64,000 nt of DNA, from the NCBI GenBank assembly GCA_047967505.1, contig CM106538.1; one strand, written 5' to 3'. Below the pieces are notes generated by a model that was given only the letters and a program-made list of their open reading frames with translations, was not told the origin of the DNA and searched no databases. Both the position numbers and the translations under genes were made by a program. Below, one piece after another: positions 48,701 through 54,700 of the stretch. This stretch comes from Dipteris shenzhenensis. Its lineage: Eukaryota; Polypodiophyta; Polypodiopsida; Gleicheniales. Every line of letters starts with the position of its first letter. Position 1 is the stretch's first letter.

Positions 48701-49255
48701 ACACATGCATGAGCAGGATTGCACGGTTTAATAGGAAACTTTTAAATGCAAAACTCTCACTGGGCAAGTCACTTATATACAACCATGTAAAACTGTTGTA
48801 TTAACCAAAATAATTGAAAAATGTGAGTAACCAAGGACAGCCTAAAGAAGGGAAATGGGCAAATGACATTACATAACTATCAGCATTAGGCGGACGTAGC
48901 ATGCTTTTGTATTTCAACCACTGCTGGTATGCCCTTTCTGTAACCTGCCATTGTTCCTGACAAGTTTCCAAAAGATTAATTTGCTAAGAGGAACCACAAT
49001 GATGATAAGAAATTGCACACAGATCAAATACCAAGATGTATGCAGCAAGCTAAGTGAGCATATGGTAAACATAATCTTCATCAGGACAGTTTTCTTCCAA
49101 CCTTCGAGCCCTCTATTTCCTTAATAATCACCTTTTAGAGTCACTTAAATCTGCTTCAATCTTGCATGAATACCTTTTCTGCATCTATGGATGAAGCTGC
49201 AGCAACGAGTCCATGTGAACGAGCCCAAGCCCTTGCTCCGTCGCCAACTAGAAAT
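7111..49255 (-). CDS. Taspase1-like threonine aspartase, seven exons, 5' end missing
   Basis: Seven exons (49174-49255, 48873-48956, 42509-42676, 30471-30631, 21365-21488, 7495-7599, 7111-7188) join without a stop into 266 codons plus TAG. In order they show [11 protein letters not shown], the [13 protein letters not shown] helix, the nucleophile motif [10 protein letters not shown] (Thr codon 42581-42583), SSSGGIAMK joined to [22 protein letters not shown], the FECCLSV...QKGPENAC join, [25 protein letters not shown] and TSILR. This is the plant threonine aspartase (Taspase1) pattern of the Ntn-hydrolase asparaginase superfamily. Family members mature by cutting before the Thr; animal Taspase1 then cleaves nuclear proteins after Asp, while the plant substrate is unclear to me. 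Plant homologues are about 370-420 residues, so roughly the first third, upstream of FLVG, is not seen. Long introns hold LINE and LTR insertions; exons have no lesion. Confidence 0.9.
7495..7599 (-). CDS. taspase exon ([16 protein letters not shown])
   Basis: The acceptor GTGAACCAG precedes 7599 and the donor GTAAGC is at 7489-7494. The 35 codons in phase 0 run from SKAPEGQ to MGKPK and match the C-terminal beta-strand region of plant threonine aspartases. The 13765-bp intron upstream (7600-21364) carries the main LINE array and a Copia remnant. Confidence 0.9.
8161..8385 (+). mobile_element. two consecutive LINE 3' ends with (CT)n tails
   Basis: First, CCATCAGTCTTCCGAAGACT and TTAATAAAC with a (CT)n tail ending near 8246. 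Directly after it a second 3' UTR begins (GTAAGGGTGCCCATTTTAGT, TCTCATAGACCC) and ends in its own (CT)n at about 8362-8382. Both are severely 5'-truncated copies with little or no coding sequence. Confidence 0.75.
8393..8890 (+). mobile_element. LINE 3' fragment of a diverged subfamily
   Basis: An Arg-rich frame (8393-8614) resembles the basic C-terminal tail of LINE ORF2 and ends in a stop. The 3' UTR follows, with GACCTTTAATAAAATTTC and a TTTC then CT tail at about 8841-8884. It starts directly after the tail of the previous fragment. Confidence 0.6.
8893..9480 (+). mobile_element. LINE copy C, ORF2 C-terminus
   Basis: A CCHC finger remnant ([12 protein letters not shown], 8947-8982) and YYEIHG-like sequence lead into the terminal part. 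QSTITEFF is at 9171-9194, in a frame shifted from the finger. [10 protein letters not shown] and [10 protein letters not shown] end the ORF near 9474. The first Cys pair is damaged. It begins right after a (CT)n tract and ends against a Copia LTR. Confidence 0.75.
9534..9784 (-). mobile_element. Copia LTR, copy 1
   Basis: It reads TGTTAGAATTATT inward from 9784 and ends at TG at 9534, about 251 bp with TG...CA ends. A polypurine tract (CTGCAGGGGGGG on the minus strand) abuts its internal side. It shares length, ends and a conserved hairpin (9629-9650) with the LTRs at 34525 and 51460. As the element is on the minus strand, this is its 3' LTR. Confidence 0.8.
9785..10430 (-). pseudogene. Copia-1: integrase fused to RNase H by internal deletion
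   Basis: The RNase H part (9827-about 10195) reads [27 protein letters not shown] and [17 protein letters not shown]. It is joined near 10200 directly to integrase core sequence (10200-10430: [26 protein letters not shown]). In an intact element the whole reverse transcriptase lies between them, so about 2 kb have been lost. Confidence 0.85.
10600..12289 (+). pseudogene. LINE D ORF2 (RT, thumb, zinc finger)
   Basis: The chain is broken by a frameshift near 10900 (just before YADD), a stop at 11188, one at 11434 and several in 11660-11900. Recognisable RT blocks are [12 protein letters not shown] (11014) and [17 protein letters not shown] (11236). The finger region reads [19 protein letters not shown] (11898-11954). 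No PIP-box-like motif follows, unlike the other subfamilies. Confidence 0.8.
12753..12794. repeat. (CT)n tail of LINE D abutting LINE E
   Basis: About 20 CT dinucleotides close copy D. LINE E ORF1 sequence starts at once after it with no spacer. Confidence 0.9.
12797..13530 (+). pseudogene. LINE E ORF1, L1-ORF1p-like
   Basis: An N-terminal coiled coil with repeated IQEQ units (12800-12960) is rich in Gln and Glu. A stop at 13101 interrupts it. RRM-like segments follow ([13 protein letters not shown] at 13122, then after a frameshift [13 protein letters not shown] at 13262). The CTD signature [18 protein letters not shown] lies at 13336-13390. This order is that of L1 ORF1p (Transposase_22), an RNA-binding chaperone of the retrotransposition particle; function is inferred from family. 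No clear start codon remains. Confidence 0.7.
13321..14128 (+). repeat. tandem duplication spanning ORF1 end and endonuclease start
   Basis: A segment starting GTCCTTCGAGATCAGCCAGC at 13321 recurs at 13743. Each copy, about 390-420 bp, holds the ORF1 CTD and the first endonuclease strand (TIWNCNGTL) with the catalytic-Glu motif TETHQSP. The copies differ by roughly a tenth of positions, so the duplication is old or joins two different copies. Confidence 0.85.
13530..17820 (+). pseudogene. LINE E ORF2: endonuclease, RT, CCHC, PIP-like tail
   Basis: Endonuclease/exonuclease/phosphatase motifs are TETHQSP (13645, again 14063), [11 protein letters not shown] (14404) and VVDYIMGSP (14677); DDHTYL (14755) stands in the SDH position. 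RT begins at 15312 with [17 protein letters not shown], then [12 protein letters not shown] and, after a frameshift, [16 protein letters not shown] (about 15770) and ADDVALL (16069). A deletion links ADDVALL straight to CFRSHFQDP. The finger is split by the insertion at 16850. It ends with SITEFF (17526-17546), [10 protein letters not shown] and [11 protein letters not shown]. Confidence 0.82.
16850..17290. other. foreign block inserted in the finger of LINE E
   Basis: LINE homology stops after CGCATATGCACATTAT and resumes at GAGGTTGAGACAGAG. Copy I has only about 15 bp between these points. The block is AT-rich with no coding motif and no clear target duplication. Confidence 0.7.
17821..17852 (+). 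repeat. (GAT)n microsatellite behind ORF2
   Basis: About ten GAT/ATG triplets directly follow the stop of ORF2. Copy I carries the same but interrupted array at 57760-57792, so the repeat is part of the subfamily's 3' UTR. Confidence 0.85.
18060..21364. other. taspase intron without recognised elements
   Basis: No transposon protein was recognised. A sequence of about 50 bp occurs twice (19118-19168 and 19765-19815, both with AGCCATCA and ACAGCAGT). A coding-like minus-strand segment without a start codon lies at 19955-20160. Confidence 0.4.
21365..21488 (-). CDS. taspase exon ([16 protein letters not shown])
   Basis: The acceptor CATCTTGCAG precedes 21488 and the donor GTGTGT follows 21365. 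One base completes the split Arg codon; 41 codons follow and end in phase 0 at AIL. The intron upstream (21489-30470) is 8982 bp and holds three L1-like LINE pieces, a gypsy RT relic and LINE J. Confidence 0.88.
21690..23400 (-). mobile_element. L1-like LINE copy K, RT C-terminus and zf-RVT
   Basis: On the minus strand RT C-terminal sequence ([41 protein letters not shown]; 22757-23326) is followed by a linker (22344-22799). The zf-RVT segment comes next ([27 protein letters not shown]; 22025-22306). The 3' end is ACCAAAAAAAG followed by a (TG)n stretch near 21690-21740. It is 5'-truncated and frame-broken. This family is unrelated to the TTTC-tailed LINEs. Confidence 0.75.
23420..24780 (-). 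mobile_element. L1-like LINE copy L, second tandem copy
   Basis: Same order and strand as copy [21 protein letters not shown] and [13 protein letters not shown] lie at 24405-24720. A zf-RVT block ([35 protein letters not shown]) lies at 23648-23854. The middle is heavily decayed. Confidence 0.65.
24889..25165 (+). mobile_element. L1-like LINE copy M, 3' end only, with internal duplication
   Basis: The 3' UTR of the K/L family is on the plus strand. It ends in CTCTGGCCCAGTTGGAA, then TTTTACAAAAAAGAAAAG and TG-rich sequence. A 90-bp part (ATTCGACTATAGG to CTGGCCCAGTT) occurs twice with period 140 (24892 and 25032). Confidence 0.7.
25182..25660 (+). mobile_element. probable gypsy-type LTR, possibly solo
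   Basis: It starts TGTTAGGTGAAAAG directly after copy M. It is homologous to the LTR at 40504 over a long stretch (CTATGGAGTTCAGAGGGA; CATCAATTGGGTCACCGGAG; CTCCTTCACCCTTGCTT). No internal region was found beside it. The right border is approximate. Confidence 0.55.
25661..27759. other. intronic DNA without recognised elements
   Basis: No protein domain was recognised. A motif of about 36 bp (CCTCAATCTAT...AGCTTGCCA) recurs at 26449 and 26683. Confidence 0.4.
27760..28160 (-). pseudogene. gypsy-type reverse transcriptase relic
   Basis: The minus strand reads YPRIDDFL, then [26 protein letters not shown]. The FFDD box followed by ILFYSK is the signature of Ty3/gypsy RT (the usual form is YVDDILIYS). 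The 60-80 residues expected between the two blocks are mostly missing and frames shift, so this is an internally deleted fossil. Confidence 0.65.
28752..28855. repeat. 52-bp tandem duplication
   Basis: The unit starting CATGCATCCCATCCTTCAC occurs at 28752-28803 and 28804-28855 with two differences. Confidence 0.9.
28905..29815 (+). mobile_element. LINE copy J (subfamily of D), 5'-truncated
   Basis: It starts within the finger region (GAGGATTGAGACAAGGACAG and GAGGAGCACTTTCAATGT parallel copy D). Its ORF2 C-terminus is full of stops. It ends with TCTCATAGGCCCATGAGGCC, then CCAAAAGACATTAG and a TTTC/TCTC-rich tail (29784-29812). Confidence 0.75.
30018..30260 (-). mobile_element. poly(A) ends of LINE/SINE-like insertions, minus strand
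   Basis: T-runs at 30018-30030 and 30248-30257 are each followed (plus strand) by AGTGAAAGCTTTGATTGATT or GTGAAATCTTATATTTC. On the minus strand these are 3' ends with poly(A). A similar end occurs at 34213-34240. No coding part is attached. Confidence 0.4.
30471..30631 (-). CDS. taspase exon (GRVG, YGSGCWA, GEYMMKG)
   Basis: The acceptor ATGTTCTAG precedes 30631 and the donor is GTTATA at 30465-30470. Its 161 bp start in phase 0 with [17 protein letters not shown] and end with a codon split 2+1 after SVL. The join to the next exon gives R and then LQKGPENAC, with the same spacing as ECC...GPxxAC in the family, which confirms both borders. Confidence 0.92.
31080..31735. repeat. pyrimidine-rich low-complexity block
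   Basis: A C/T-dominated plus strand resembles 2960-3600 in composition. Long open frames across it are not credible proteins. Confidence 0.6.
31850..32440 (+). pseudogene. L1-like LINE ORF1 relic with CCHC knuckle
   Basis: Frames on the plus strand contain [27 protein letters not shown] and an intact retroviral-type knuckle [14 protein letters not shown] (32327-32368, C-x2-C-x4-H-x4-C). This is the gag-like ORF1 of plant L1 elements (DUF4283 plus knuckle). Part of the same ORF1 recurs at 50260-50715. Stops and frameshifts abound. Confidence 0.6.
33400..33432. repeat. homopolymeric C tract
   Basis: A long run of C interrupted by CT and G. The length may be affected by sequencing. Confidence 0.8.
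33480..34200 (+). pseudogene. L1-like LINE endonuclease fragment
   Basis: The plus strand reads IGILNVYA (about 33766) and then [11 protein letters not shown] followed by [16 protein letters not shown] (34068-34150). SNHFP is a variant of the SDH catalytic end motif of the EEP family. It lies downstream of the ORF1 relic in the same orientation, so both may belong to one decayed element from 31850. The RT is absent. Confidence 0.55.
34525..34797 (-). mobile_element. Copia LTR, copy 2
   Basis: TG...CA borders (TGTGAG at 34525, TCTAACA ending at 34797) are next to the polypurine tract of a minus-strand element. It carries the perfect 10-bp-arm hairpin at 34642-34666. About 273 bp, same family as 9534-9784 and 51460-51711. 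Confidence 0.8.
34798..36420 (-). pseudogene. Copia-2: RT and RNase H, 5'-truncated
   Basis: From the N-terminal side: [59 protein letters not shown], then the catalytic [10 protein letters not shown] (RT, 35654-36271). [14 protein letters not shown] follows, then RNase H with [23 protein letters not shown] and [17 protein letters not shown] (34835-35362). Stops between blocks are single-base changes. Homology ends near 36420, so gag, protease and integrase are missing. Confidence 0.88.
36740..38070 (-). pseudogene. L1-like LINE RT C-terminal half, copy N
   Basis: The minus strand reads [49 protein letters not shown] and [19 protein letters not shown] (37396-37878), the region behind the YADD box in plant L1-like elements. 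Its downstream end reaches the Copia-2 border near 36740-36430. The matching 5' half lies inverted at 38160-38716. Confidence 0.75.
38160..38716 (+). pseudogene. L1-like LINE RT N-terminal half, inverted relative to the rest
   Basis: The plus strand reads [38 protein letters not shown] and, after frameshifts, [17 protein letters not shown] (38627-38685), the first catalytic block of L1-type RT. It ends at 38716. Order and strand relative to 36740-38070 are those of a 5' inversion. Confidence 0.75.
39300..40503 (+). pseudogene. 3' internal part of a gypsy-like element
   Basis: A frame at 39386-39691 ([25 protein letters not shown]) resembles a retrotransposon gag. A frame at 39966-40301 is acidic and unrecognised. 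A polypurine tract GAGGGGGGGAA at 40493-40503 precedes an LTR start. No RT or integrase is visible, so it may be a non-autonomous or deleted element. Confidence 0.45.
40504..40985 (+). mobile_element. 3' LTR of the gypsy-like element
   Basis: It starts TGTTATTTTATTTTG immediately after the polypurine tract. Most of its length is homologous to 25182-25660. The end near 40985 is approximate. Confidence 0.55.
41000..41885 (-). pseudogene. LINE ORF1 of L1-ORF1p type (coiled coil, RRM, CTD)
   Basis: A 162-codon open frame (41397-41885) starts [18 protein letters not shown]. It forms a coiled coil over about residues 1-95, then RRM core strands ([39 protein letters not shown]). Beyond its stop, CTD-like sequence continues in other frames (41100-41290: [14 protein letters not shown]). 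The order matches Transposase_22/L1 ORF1p. No ORF2 of the same element follows; the gypsy-like LTR at 40504-40985 stands where it should begin. Confidence 0.7.
42509..42676 (-). CDS. taspase catalytic exon (DTVG nucleophile)
   Basis: The acceptor GGTTGCAG precedes 42676 and the donor GTAAGG occupies 42503-42508. It gives 56 codons in phase 0. The first 29 are the poorly conserved, Lys-rich linker that is cut off on autoproteolysis. Then come [10 protein letters not shown] and [15 protein letters not shown]. The nucleophilic Thr is codon 87 of the partial protein, ACA at 42581-42583. Confidence 0.92.
42900..44799. other. intronic DNA, no recognised gene
   Basis: The pyrimidine-rich part at 42900-43290 has a short internal repeat (GTATCCTTACCTGC at 43081 and 43117). 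Nothing else was recognised. Confidence 0.4.
44800..45308 (+). pseudogene. L1-like LINE endonuclease fragment
   Basis: One frame gives [15 protein letters not shown]; after a frameshift come [20 protein letters not shown] and [19 protein letters not shown] and GDFNMVEDR are EEP-type endonuclease motifs of plant L1 elements. The N-terminal catalytic Glu and C-terminal SDH motifs are absent, and no RT follows. Confidence 0.7.
45410..46420 (-). pseudogene. Copia-5: gag knuckle, protease, pre-integrase, integrase start
   Basis: On the minus strand in order: intact CCHC knuckle [14 protein letters not shown] (about 46225-46275), protease [13 protein letters not shown] (about 46150-46190), pre-integrase [14 protein letters not shown] (about 45780-45820), and integrase core [14 protein letters not shown] and [13 protein letters not shown] (45430-45590). 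Gene order is that of Ty1/copia. Sequence differs clearly from the 9.5/34.5/51.5 kb family. Many stops; RT, RNase H and LTRs were not found. Confidence 0.75.
46430..48060. other. intronic DNA with a short (GT)n run, no recognised gene
   Basis: GTGTGTGTGTGTG at 46750-46765. No domain was recognised; the segment could include the leader or LTR of Copia-5. Confidence 0.35.
48068..48318 (+). pseudogene. Copia RNase H C-terminal relic with 3' LTR border
   Basis: The frame [20 protein letters not shown] and [10 protein letters not shown] parallels the Copia end (CPTxxNIADIxTKxLxR). A purine-rich GAGAAGGGG at 48310-48317 and TGTGGGATAAATA from 48318 give a likely LTR start. Strongly diverged. Confidence 0.45.
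48873..48956 (-). CDS. taspase exon ([13 protein letters not shown])
   Basis: The acceptor is CTTGTCAG before 48956. The donor GTAATG at 48867-48872 keeps phase 0, though the exact donor is the least certain of the gene. Its 28 codons begin [17 protein letters not shown], aligning with the family segment that leads into the variable linker. The intron to the previous exon is 217 bp. Confidence 0.85.
49174..49255 (-). CDS. taspase exon ([11 protein letters not shown]), first seen in the window
   Basis: The acceptor is CATTCTCAG before 49255 and the donor is GTATTC at 49168-49173. The first base completes a codon split with an unseen upstream exon; 27 codons follow, ending in DAEK. It matches the family block after GRIPPM. 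No upstream exon was recognised between 49256 and 64000. Confidence 0.85.
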
Positions 49256-49773
49256 CTGAGAATGGTTTTAATAAGTATTTTAGATAAACTTATCTGTCTA
49301 TTGCTGCTTGAAGGACCTCTCTCAAAGTTAATGACAGCAAAGTGAAAACATAACTGAAATAGGGTGAAAATTAGGTGCCAAAACAGTTGGTGAATATGAA
49401 GACAAGTGTCACCCTATGAAAAAGTCCATGTAAAGACATAGACACAGTAGGAAGTATGCATAAACTACCTGCCTGACTTCAAGACACCTACTGTGTGGCA
49501 CAGCAGTACTGCACTTAACCCATGCTACATGCGTGCGTGAGTGCTAGTTACTCTGCTCTAGGACAGCCCATTGCTGAACGTCCAGGGACAGCTTCAAATT
49601 AGAAGTTCTCATGCACTCAACTCTTGATTCTTAACAATTGCGTGACCATGCAGAGGAGCCCCAATGCAGCTCTCGGCTCCCACCTCTCATCACATAATGT
49701 TTTAACCAGAGGACGAGAAGCAGGCTGAACACGCACGCAGTACATGAGCTCAGTGAGAGAGCTATCATTGGGC

Positions 49774-49859
49774 GTTTGGTGGATCTTACCCCCCCATCAG
49801 GAATGGGGAAATATGTGTTTGGTGGGTCTTACCCCCCCATCTGGAACAGGGGAATATGC
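49774..49859. repeat. 43-bp tandem duplication
   Basis: GTTTGGTGGATCTTACCCCC at 49774 recurs with small changes at 49817. Confidence 0.8.
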
Positions 49860-49910
49860 GTTTCCAGTAAGTCCAGGTGTTTGAAACATTCACCTGCTTC
49901 GTACCTCCAA

Positions 49911-49957
49911 GGAATGGTGTTCCAGTGTTCCCAGAATGCATTCTGAAACACCATTCC
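49911..49957. repeat. hairpin with nested palindrome
   Basis: Arms GGAATGGTGTT (49911-49921) and AACACCATTCC (49947-49957) enclose a perfect 14-bp palindrome CAGAATGCATTCTG (49932-49945). It lies in a segment that may be a MITE-like element, but no convincing terminal repeats or target duplication were found. Confidence 0.7.
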
Positions 49958-50259
49958 TGGCATACCAGGTTTTGCTGTTTGGTACCACCGCCAGTTTCAG
50001 GGAAAAAAGCCAAAACAGTGCCATTTTGGCATTGTGTTGTTACCTTACTCTCGTTTGAGCCTTCTCTCGGACCTACCCTCCTCCAAGCCCTTCCTCTAAT
50101 ATTTTGAAAAGTTTAGAGCTGTAAAAAGTAATTTTGTTTTCATATTCAGGTATATTTCTGTGTGATTTGATGGAGTGCCATATAGTATGGTGTTCCATTC
50201 GGTCCACATTCCCGCCCCGGCACTCAAACGTTCCTGGAATGTTCCTCTTCCTTGCTGAC

Positions 50260-50715
50260 TATGGTCTTACCCCACTAGACACCAAGTCCAACATTGGAGC
50301 CGCCCTTTGGAATGAGACCACACCTAGGAGGCTATGATAAAAGGATGTGGCATATTCATGATCTAGATCTCCTCCTTAGAGACAGCTTAAACACTTTCCA
50401 AAGCTCTCCTATTTGCCTTGGATCACACTTGGTACCATGGATTTACAGTTGATGACATGGTTTTCTTCATACCTTGGTACCATGAATAGCTCACTGGATT
50501 TAGCCTAGATGACATGGAAACAAGCCATCAAATCCAGAGGTACCCAATGATTGAGATTCCCAAGCTTGCCACATGAGTACATGCGTATTCTCTCCTCAAT
50601 CGGTGCTAGGTTTGGGATTGTTTTGGAGCCCTCCAAAGATATCAAAATTAGTTCTTATAGATGATGGGCTGCCAAAGGTCTATCTTGTGGTCATGGACCC
50701 CTCCACCCTACCCCC
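50260..50715 (+). pseudogene. L1-like LINE ORF1 relic, second copy
   Basis: Shares CACTAGACACCAAGTCC, TTCTCTCCTCAATCGG and ATAGATGATGGG with the relic at 31850. The end at about 50715 meets the 3' end of LINE O. Confidence 0.5.
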
Positions 50716-50717
50716 TT

Positions 50718-51455
50718 GCATTTGTCTTGAAAAGGCCGAAGGGTCTATGAGACTAAAAGAACTTGATAGAATGAACTGAAAAGGTGCAGCCTCTAAGACA
50801 CCAATGCACACAGAGAGACCTTTGAGCTCATGGAGAAGATCAGAGCTGACAGCACTATGATGATCATCTAGAAGTTGGCGGAGAGGTCGGGCCTAAGAGG
50901 GGGTCATCGATGTATGAGGCTGCTGTGGCATAAAGCCTATGATAGAGCGCTGACAACTATCAGCGTGTGTGGTTCGTTGTGGTCTCCTAGCTATGGCCTT
51001 GTGTTGAACATGTACCACTATCACTCCCGACTGCCGTGCCTCCTATCTGATGAGCATGGAGAGAAGGTCCCCTAGTCTGATCTCTGTCCCCTGGTCCGAT
51101 CTGAGCATTGACCCACTGGCGAGCCTGCGGTGTCTCTCGCTCTGGTCCTCAAATCCGTTGTCTCCCTGAGCCCTTCTGGTCCATGATGTCTGAGGGGAAA
51201 CATTCAATGATCATGCTCGTGCAGTGGAGTCTGGCAGTACACCTTGATCTCGCCTATGTGTCCAAAGCAAATGCTCCCTATGAAGGACTGCCTCAAGGAT
51301 GAAAGTCACCAAGCGTCTCTAACGTGGGTAGGACAAGAAACTAGATAGAGGTCTGAAACCATCCCTGAATAGAAGTGATGTTGACGCCGGTTCTCGTAGT
51401 ATATAGGGCATCTGAAAGTGAAGTGCTCCTCCGACTCAATCTCCTGCTAATCACA
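50718..51455 (-). mobile_element. LINE copy O, ORF2 C-terminus and 3' end
   Basis: The minus strand reads [17 protein letters not shown] (finger end, about 51370-51420). IIECFPSDI stands in the place of the PIP-like motif (about 51190-51220), then RLGDLLSMLI and CQRSIIGFMPQQP. The 3' UTR ends in AGTCTCATAGACCCTTCGG then CAAGACAAATG near 50721. No TTTC tail remains. It sits between an L1-like relic and the Copia LTR. Confidence 0.7.
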
Positions 51456-51459
51456 TAAA

Positions 51460-51711
51460 TGTGAACAAAATAGAGAGCAAAAGAGTGAGAGTGAGCAAAC
51501 GTAACTGTACCGAATAGAATAGTGAAATGAAGTAAGTAGAAAGAAACAGTGAGGGGTTTTGTCACTTAATGAAGCAAGTAGAAAGAAACAGTGAGGGGTT
51601 TTGTCTAAGTGACAAAACCCTATCCTATCCAGTAACCGAAGTTAGGGATTGGCTGTGGTTACGGGAAAAAATCCATTGGTTGCTGCCTAGAATATGATAA
51701 TAATTCTAACA
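51460..51711 (-). mobile_element. Copia LTR, copy 3
   Basis: TGTGAAC at 51460 to TCTAACA ending at 51711. It is the 3' LTR of the minus-strand element. It contains a 42-bp tandem duplication (51526 and 51568) and the conserved perfect hairpin at 51596-51620. Confidence 0.8.
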
Positions 51712-54700
51712 CCCCCCTGCAGTGCCAATGTGGTGTACAAGGTAGTGATCAATCACTAAAAGGAGATAAGTTTAGGACACTGCGAAATGCCTCAAACTTC
51801 TCACGTGGAAGTGCTTTGGTGAAGATGTCTGCAACGTTGTCATGTGTTGACACATAGATCAATCATCATACTGATCTCCCCTGCATGCAACTTCTCTCTA
51901 ACATAATGATAATGAATCTCAATGTGCTTCCTGCGAGCATGAAACACAAGATTCCTTGCCACTGCTATAGCATTCTGACTATCAGTGAGAATTGGAGAAG
52001 GACCCTCTAATAAGAGACGAAGATCAGCAAACAAACGACGCAACCAAACACATTCAACTGTCGCTGTGAAAGCTGCCCCATACTCGGCATCACATGAGGA
52101 AGTAGCCACTGTAGATTGCTTCTTGTTCAGCCAAGAAATGCAAGCTTTGCCCAAAAAGAAACAATTACCACTAATGGACTGCCTGGTATCATAGTCTCAA
52201 ACCCAATCTGAATCACTGTAAGCATGCATCTGCAAGTCACCCCCCCTGTGAAACATCAAGCTAAAAGACTTTGTGCCTTGTAAATAACGGAAGATGTGGT
52301 TTACAGCCTGCCAATGTGTTGTCTTTGGGCTGTGCATATACCTGTTCACGTGAGATACTGCATACCAAATATTGGGCCTAGCATTACACAAATAGATGAG
52401 GCATCCAACAGCCTAGCTGTAAAGTGTGACATCCACTGATTCACCTGCATCATACATAGTAAGCTTCAGCCCCGGCCCCATGGGAGTGGCTATAGGCTTA
52501 CAATCATGCATGTTGAACCTATCCAAGAGCTTCTGCACATACTTGGATTGAGACATAACGATGCCACGCTTGTCTTGTATAAACTGGATCCCCAAATGAA
52601 AATTTAACATGCCCAAATCTACCATGTCAAATTCAGCTTTCAACTCAGCTTTGAAATCTTGAGTCTTTTGAAACATTAGCTCTGGTACAAAAATAGAGCA
52701 GCTGCTAACTAGAGAGACCACTGTTATATCTAGAGCATATCTGGCATGGCATCATGAAAGAACAATTAGAACCTGCAAATGGATATGGAAATCCAAAATA
52801 TCTCTTGGATAGAGAGGGAGATGAAGCTGTGTCAGAAATAGAGCATAATTGCTGTAGCAAACCTAACAAGAATGGGGATCAAGACTCTCAGATCCAACAC
52901 ACAGATGCAGTCACAAAAAATAGATCAAAACCCTGTCTAGCGGGATGAAATCCAAATAACCAGAAGAACCTACCAAAAGTAACAGTAGGAAATCTCGCTC
53001 GAAGCTCCTGACGAATGAGAGCGAGGAAATCACAAGTATGTGGATAGTGCCAGAAAATGTGAAGCACAGATTCAGCAGGATGTAGGCATCTGTGGCAAAC
53101 AGCCGAGGCAATATGTCTATGTGCAAGTAACTGCCCAGATGGGAAAATGCCCATTAGAACTCGCCAGAGGGAAAGCTGTTGCCTAAGAGGGACTTTATAG
53201 TGCCAAAGGAGACGCAGCCGCTTTCTCCATTTGACCATATGAGCAGCATGTCATGTACACAATGATGACCAAAATATCCCCCCCATCCTTCTTGATGTAG
53301 AGGGTGCTTTCCGTGGGACTATTATGTAACCCCTTGCCAGAAATGCATCAATCTTGGCATGCCATGTACGTGGGGCTTGTTTCAGCGCATATAAAGCTTT
53401 GTTAAGCTTGCAAACCTGAAGTGCATTGCAAGAAAGTTCAAATCCAGGAGGTTGTTTGACATAAACCTCTTCCTACAAGTCCCCATTAAGGAAAGTTGTT
53501 TTTATGTCCAGTTGATGGACATTCCAAACAAAATTTGCAGCCATGGCAATAATTGACCTTAAGATGGTCATCCGGGATGTAGGAGCAAAAGTCTCCTCAT
53601 AATCTATGCCCTTCTTCTATCCATAGCGTTCGGCAATCAGCCTTGCCTATCAATGGACCTATCTGGCTTCATTTTCACTTTGAAAACCCATTTGGTACCG
53701 ATGGCATGCTTCCCTAGTGGTAAATCCATAACATCCCAAGTCTGATTTTTCTCAATGGACTGCAATTCATTGTGCATGGCATGCATCCAATGCACATTAT
53801 CCTTTGCTTCTTCAAAAGAGTCAGGTTCTTCTTCAACAAGAAGAGTACCTGCATAAGCTGTCTCAATTGAAAGAGCCCCCCCTGCGTGCCTTACTACACT
53901 ACGAGTCCTGCCAAGCAATGGTGCCTCAAGCCTACTCTCCCTGAGAGTCTGTAGCAACCAATTCGGGACTGTTTTGACTGCATGTATCTCTTGCCTTACA
54001 ACTTCATCCACTCCCTATGGAGGTACAAAATCAGCCTGTGGCTGAATTGGGGCATGTGGATCAGGACGAGGTTGCTGTAAATTCTGATTTTCAGCATGAA
54101 CGGAACCAAATGCTATAGGAAGCATCCAAGAAGCTGGAATAGTAAATTCAGCATGTGTATGTGCTGAATTCTCTGAAACTATAGCATCTCTACTCACAAA
54201 AATCTTGCGTGAAGCAGGATTGTAGAGATGATAGCCTTTGCTTTGTGCACTATACCCAATAAAAATGCATTTAAGTGCCTTATCTGACAACTTATGTCAA
54301 AACTCCACAGGCACATGGGCATATGCAACACAACCAAAAACTCTAAAGTGATCCACTGAAGGCTTTCTCCCATGCCATGCCTCATAGGAAGTGATTGTTT
54401 CAAAGCCTTTGTGGGAGCCCGATTCAAAACATAAATTGCGCACATAAGGCCTTCGAGCCAAAACCTGAGGCAACTTTTTACTGGTAAGCATGCATCTATC
54501 CATCTCCATAAGAATGCGATTCTTGCGCTCATCTTAGCCATTTTGCTGAGGTGTAAGCCTCACTGTAAGCTGATGTGTGATGCCTTTCTCCTTTAAAAAT
54601 GCCTCAAACTCATGAGACATATACTCCCCCCTTCTATCTGTGCGAAGTGTCTGCACCTTGAGTCTTGTCTCATTCTCAACCATAGCCACAAAGTGTTTGA

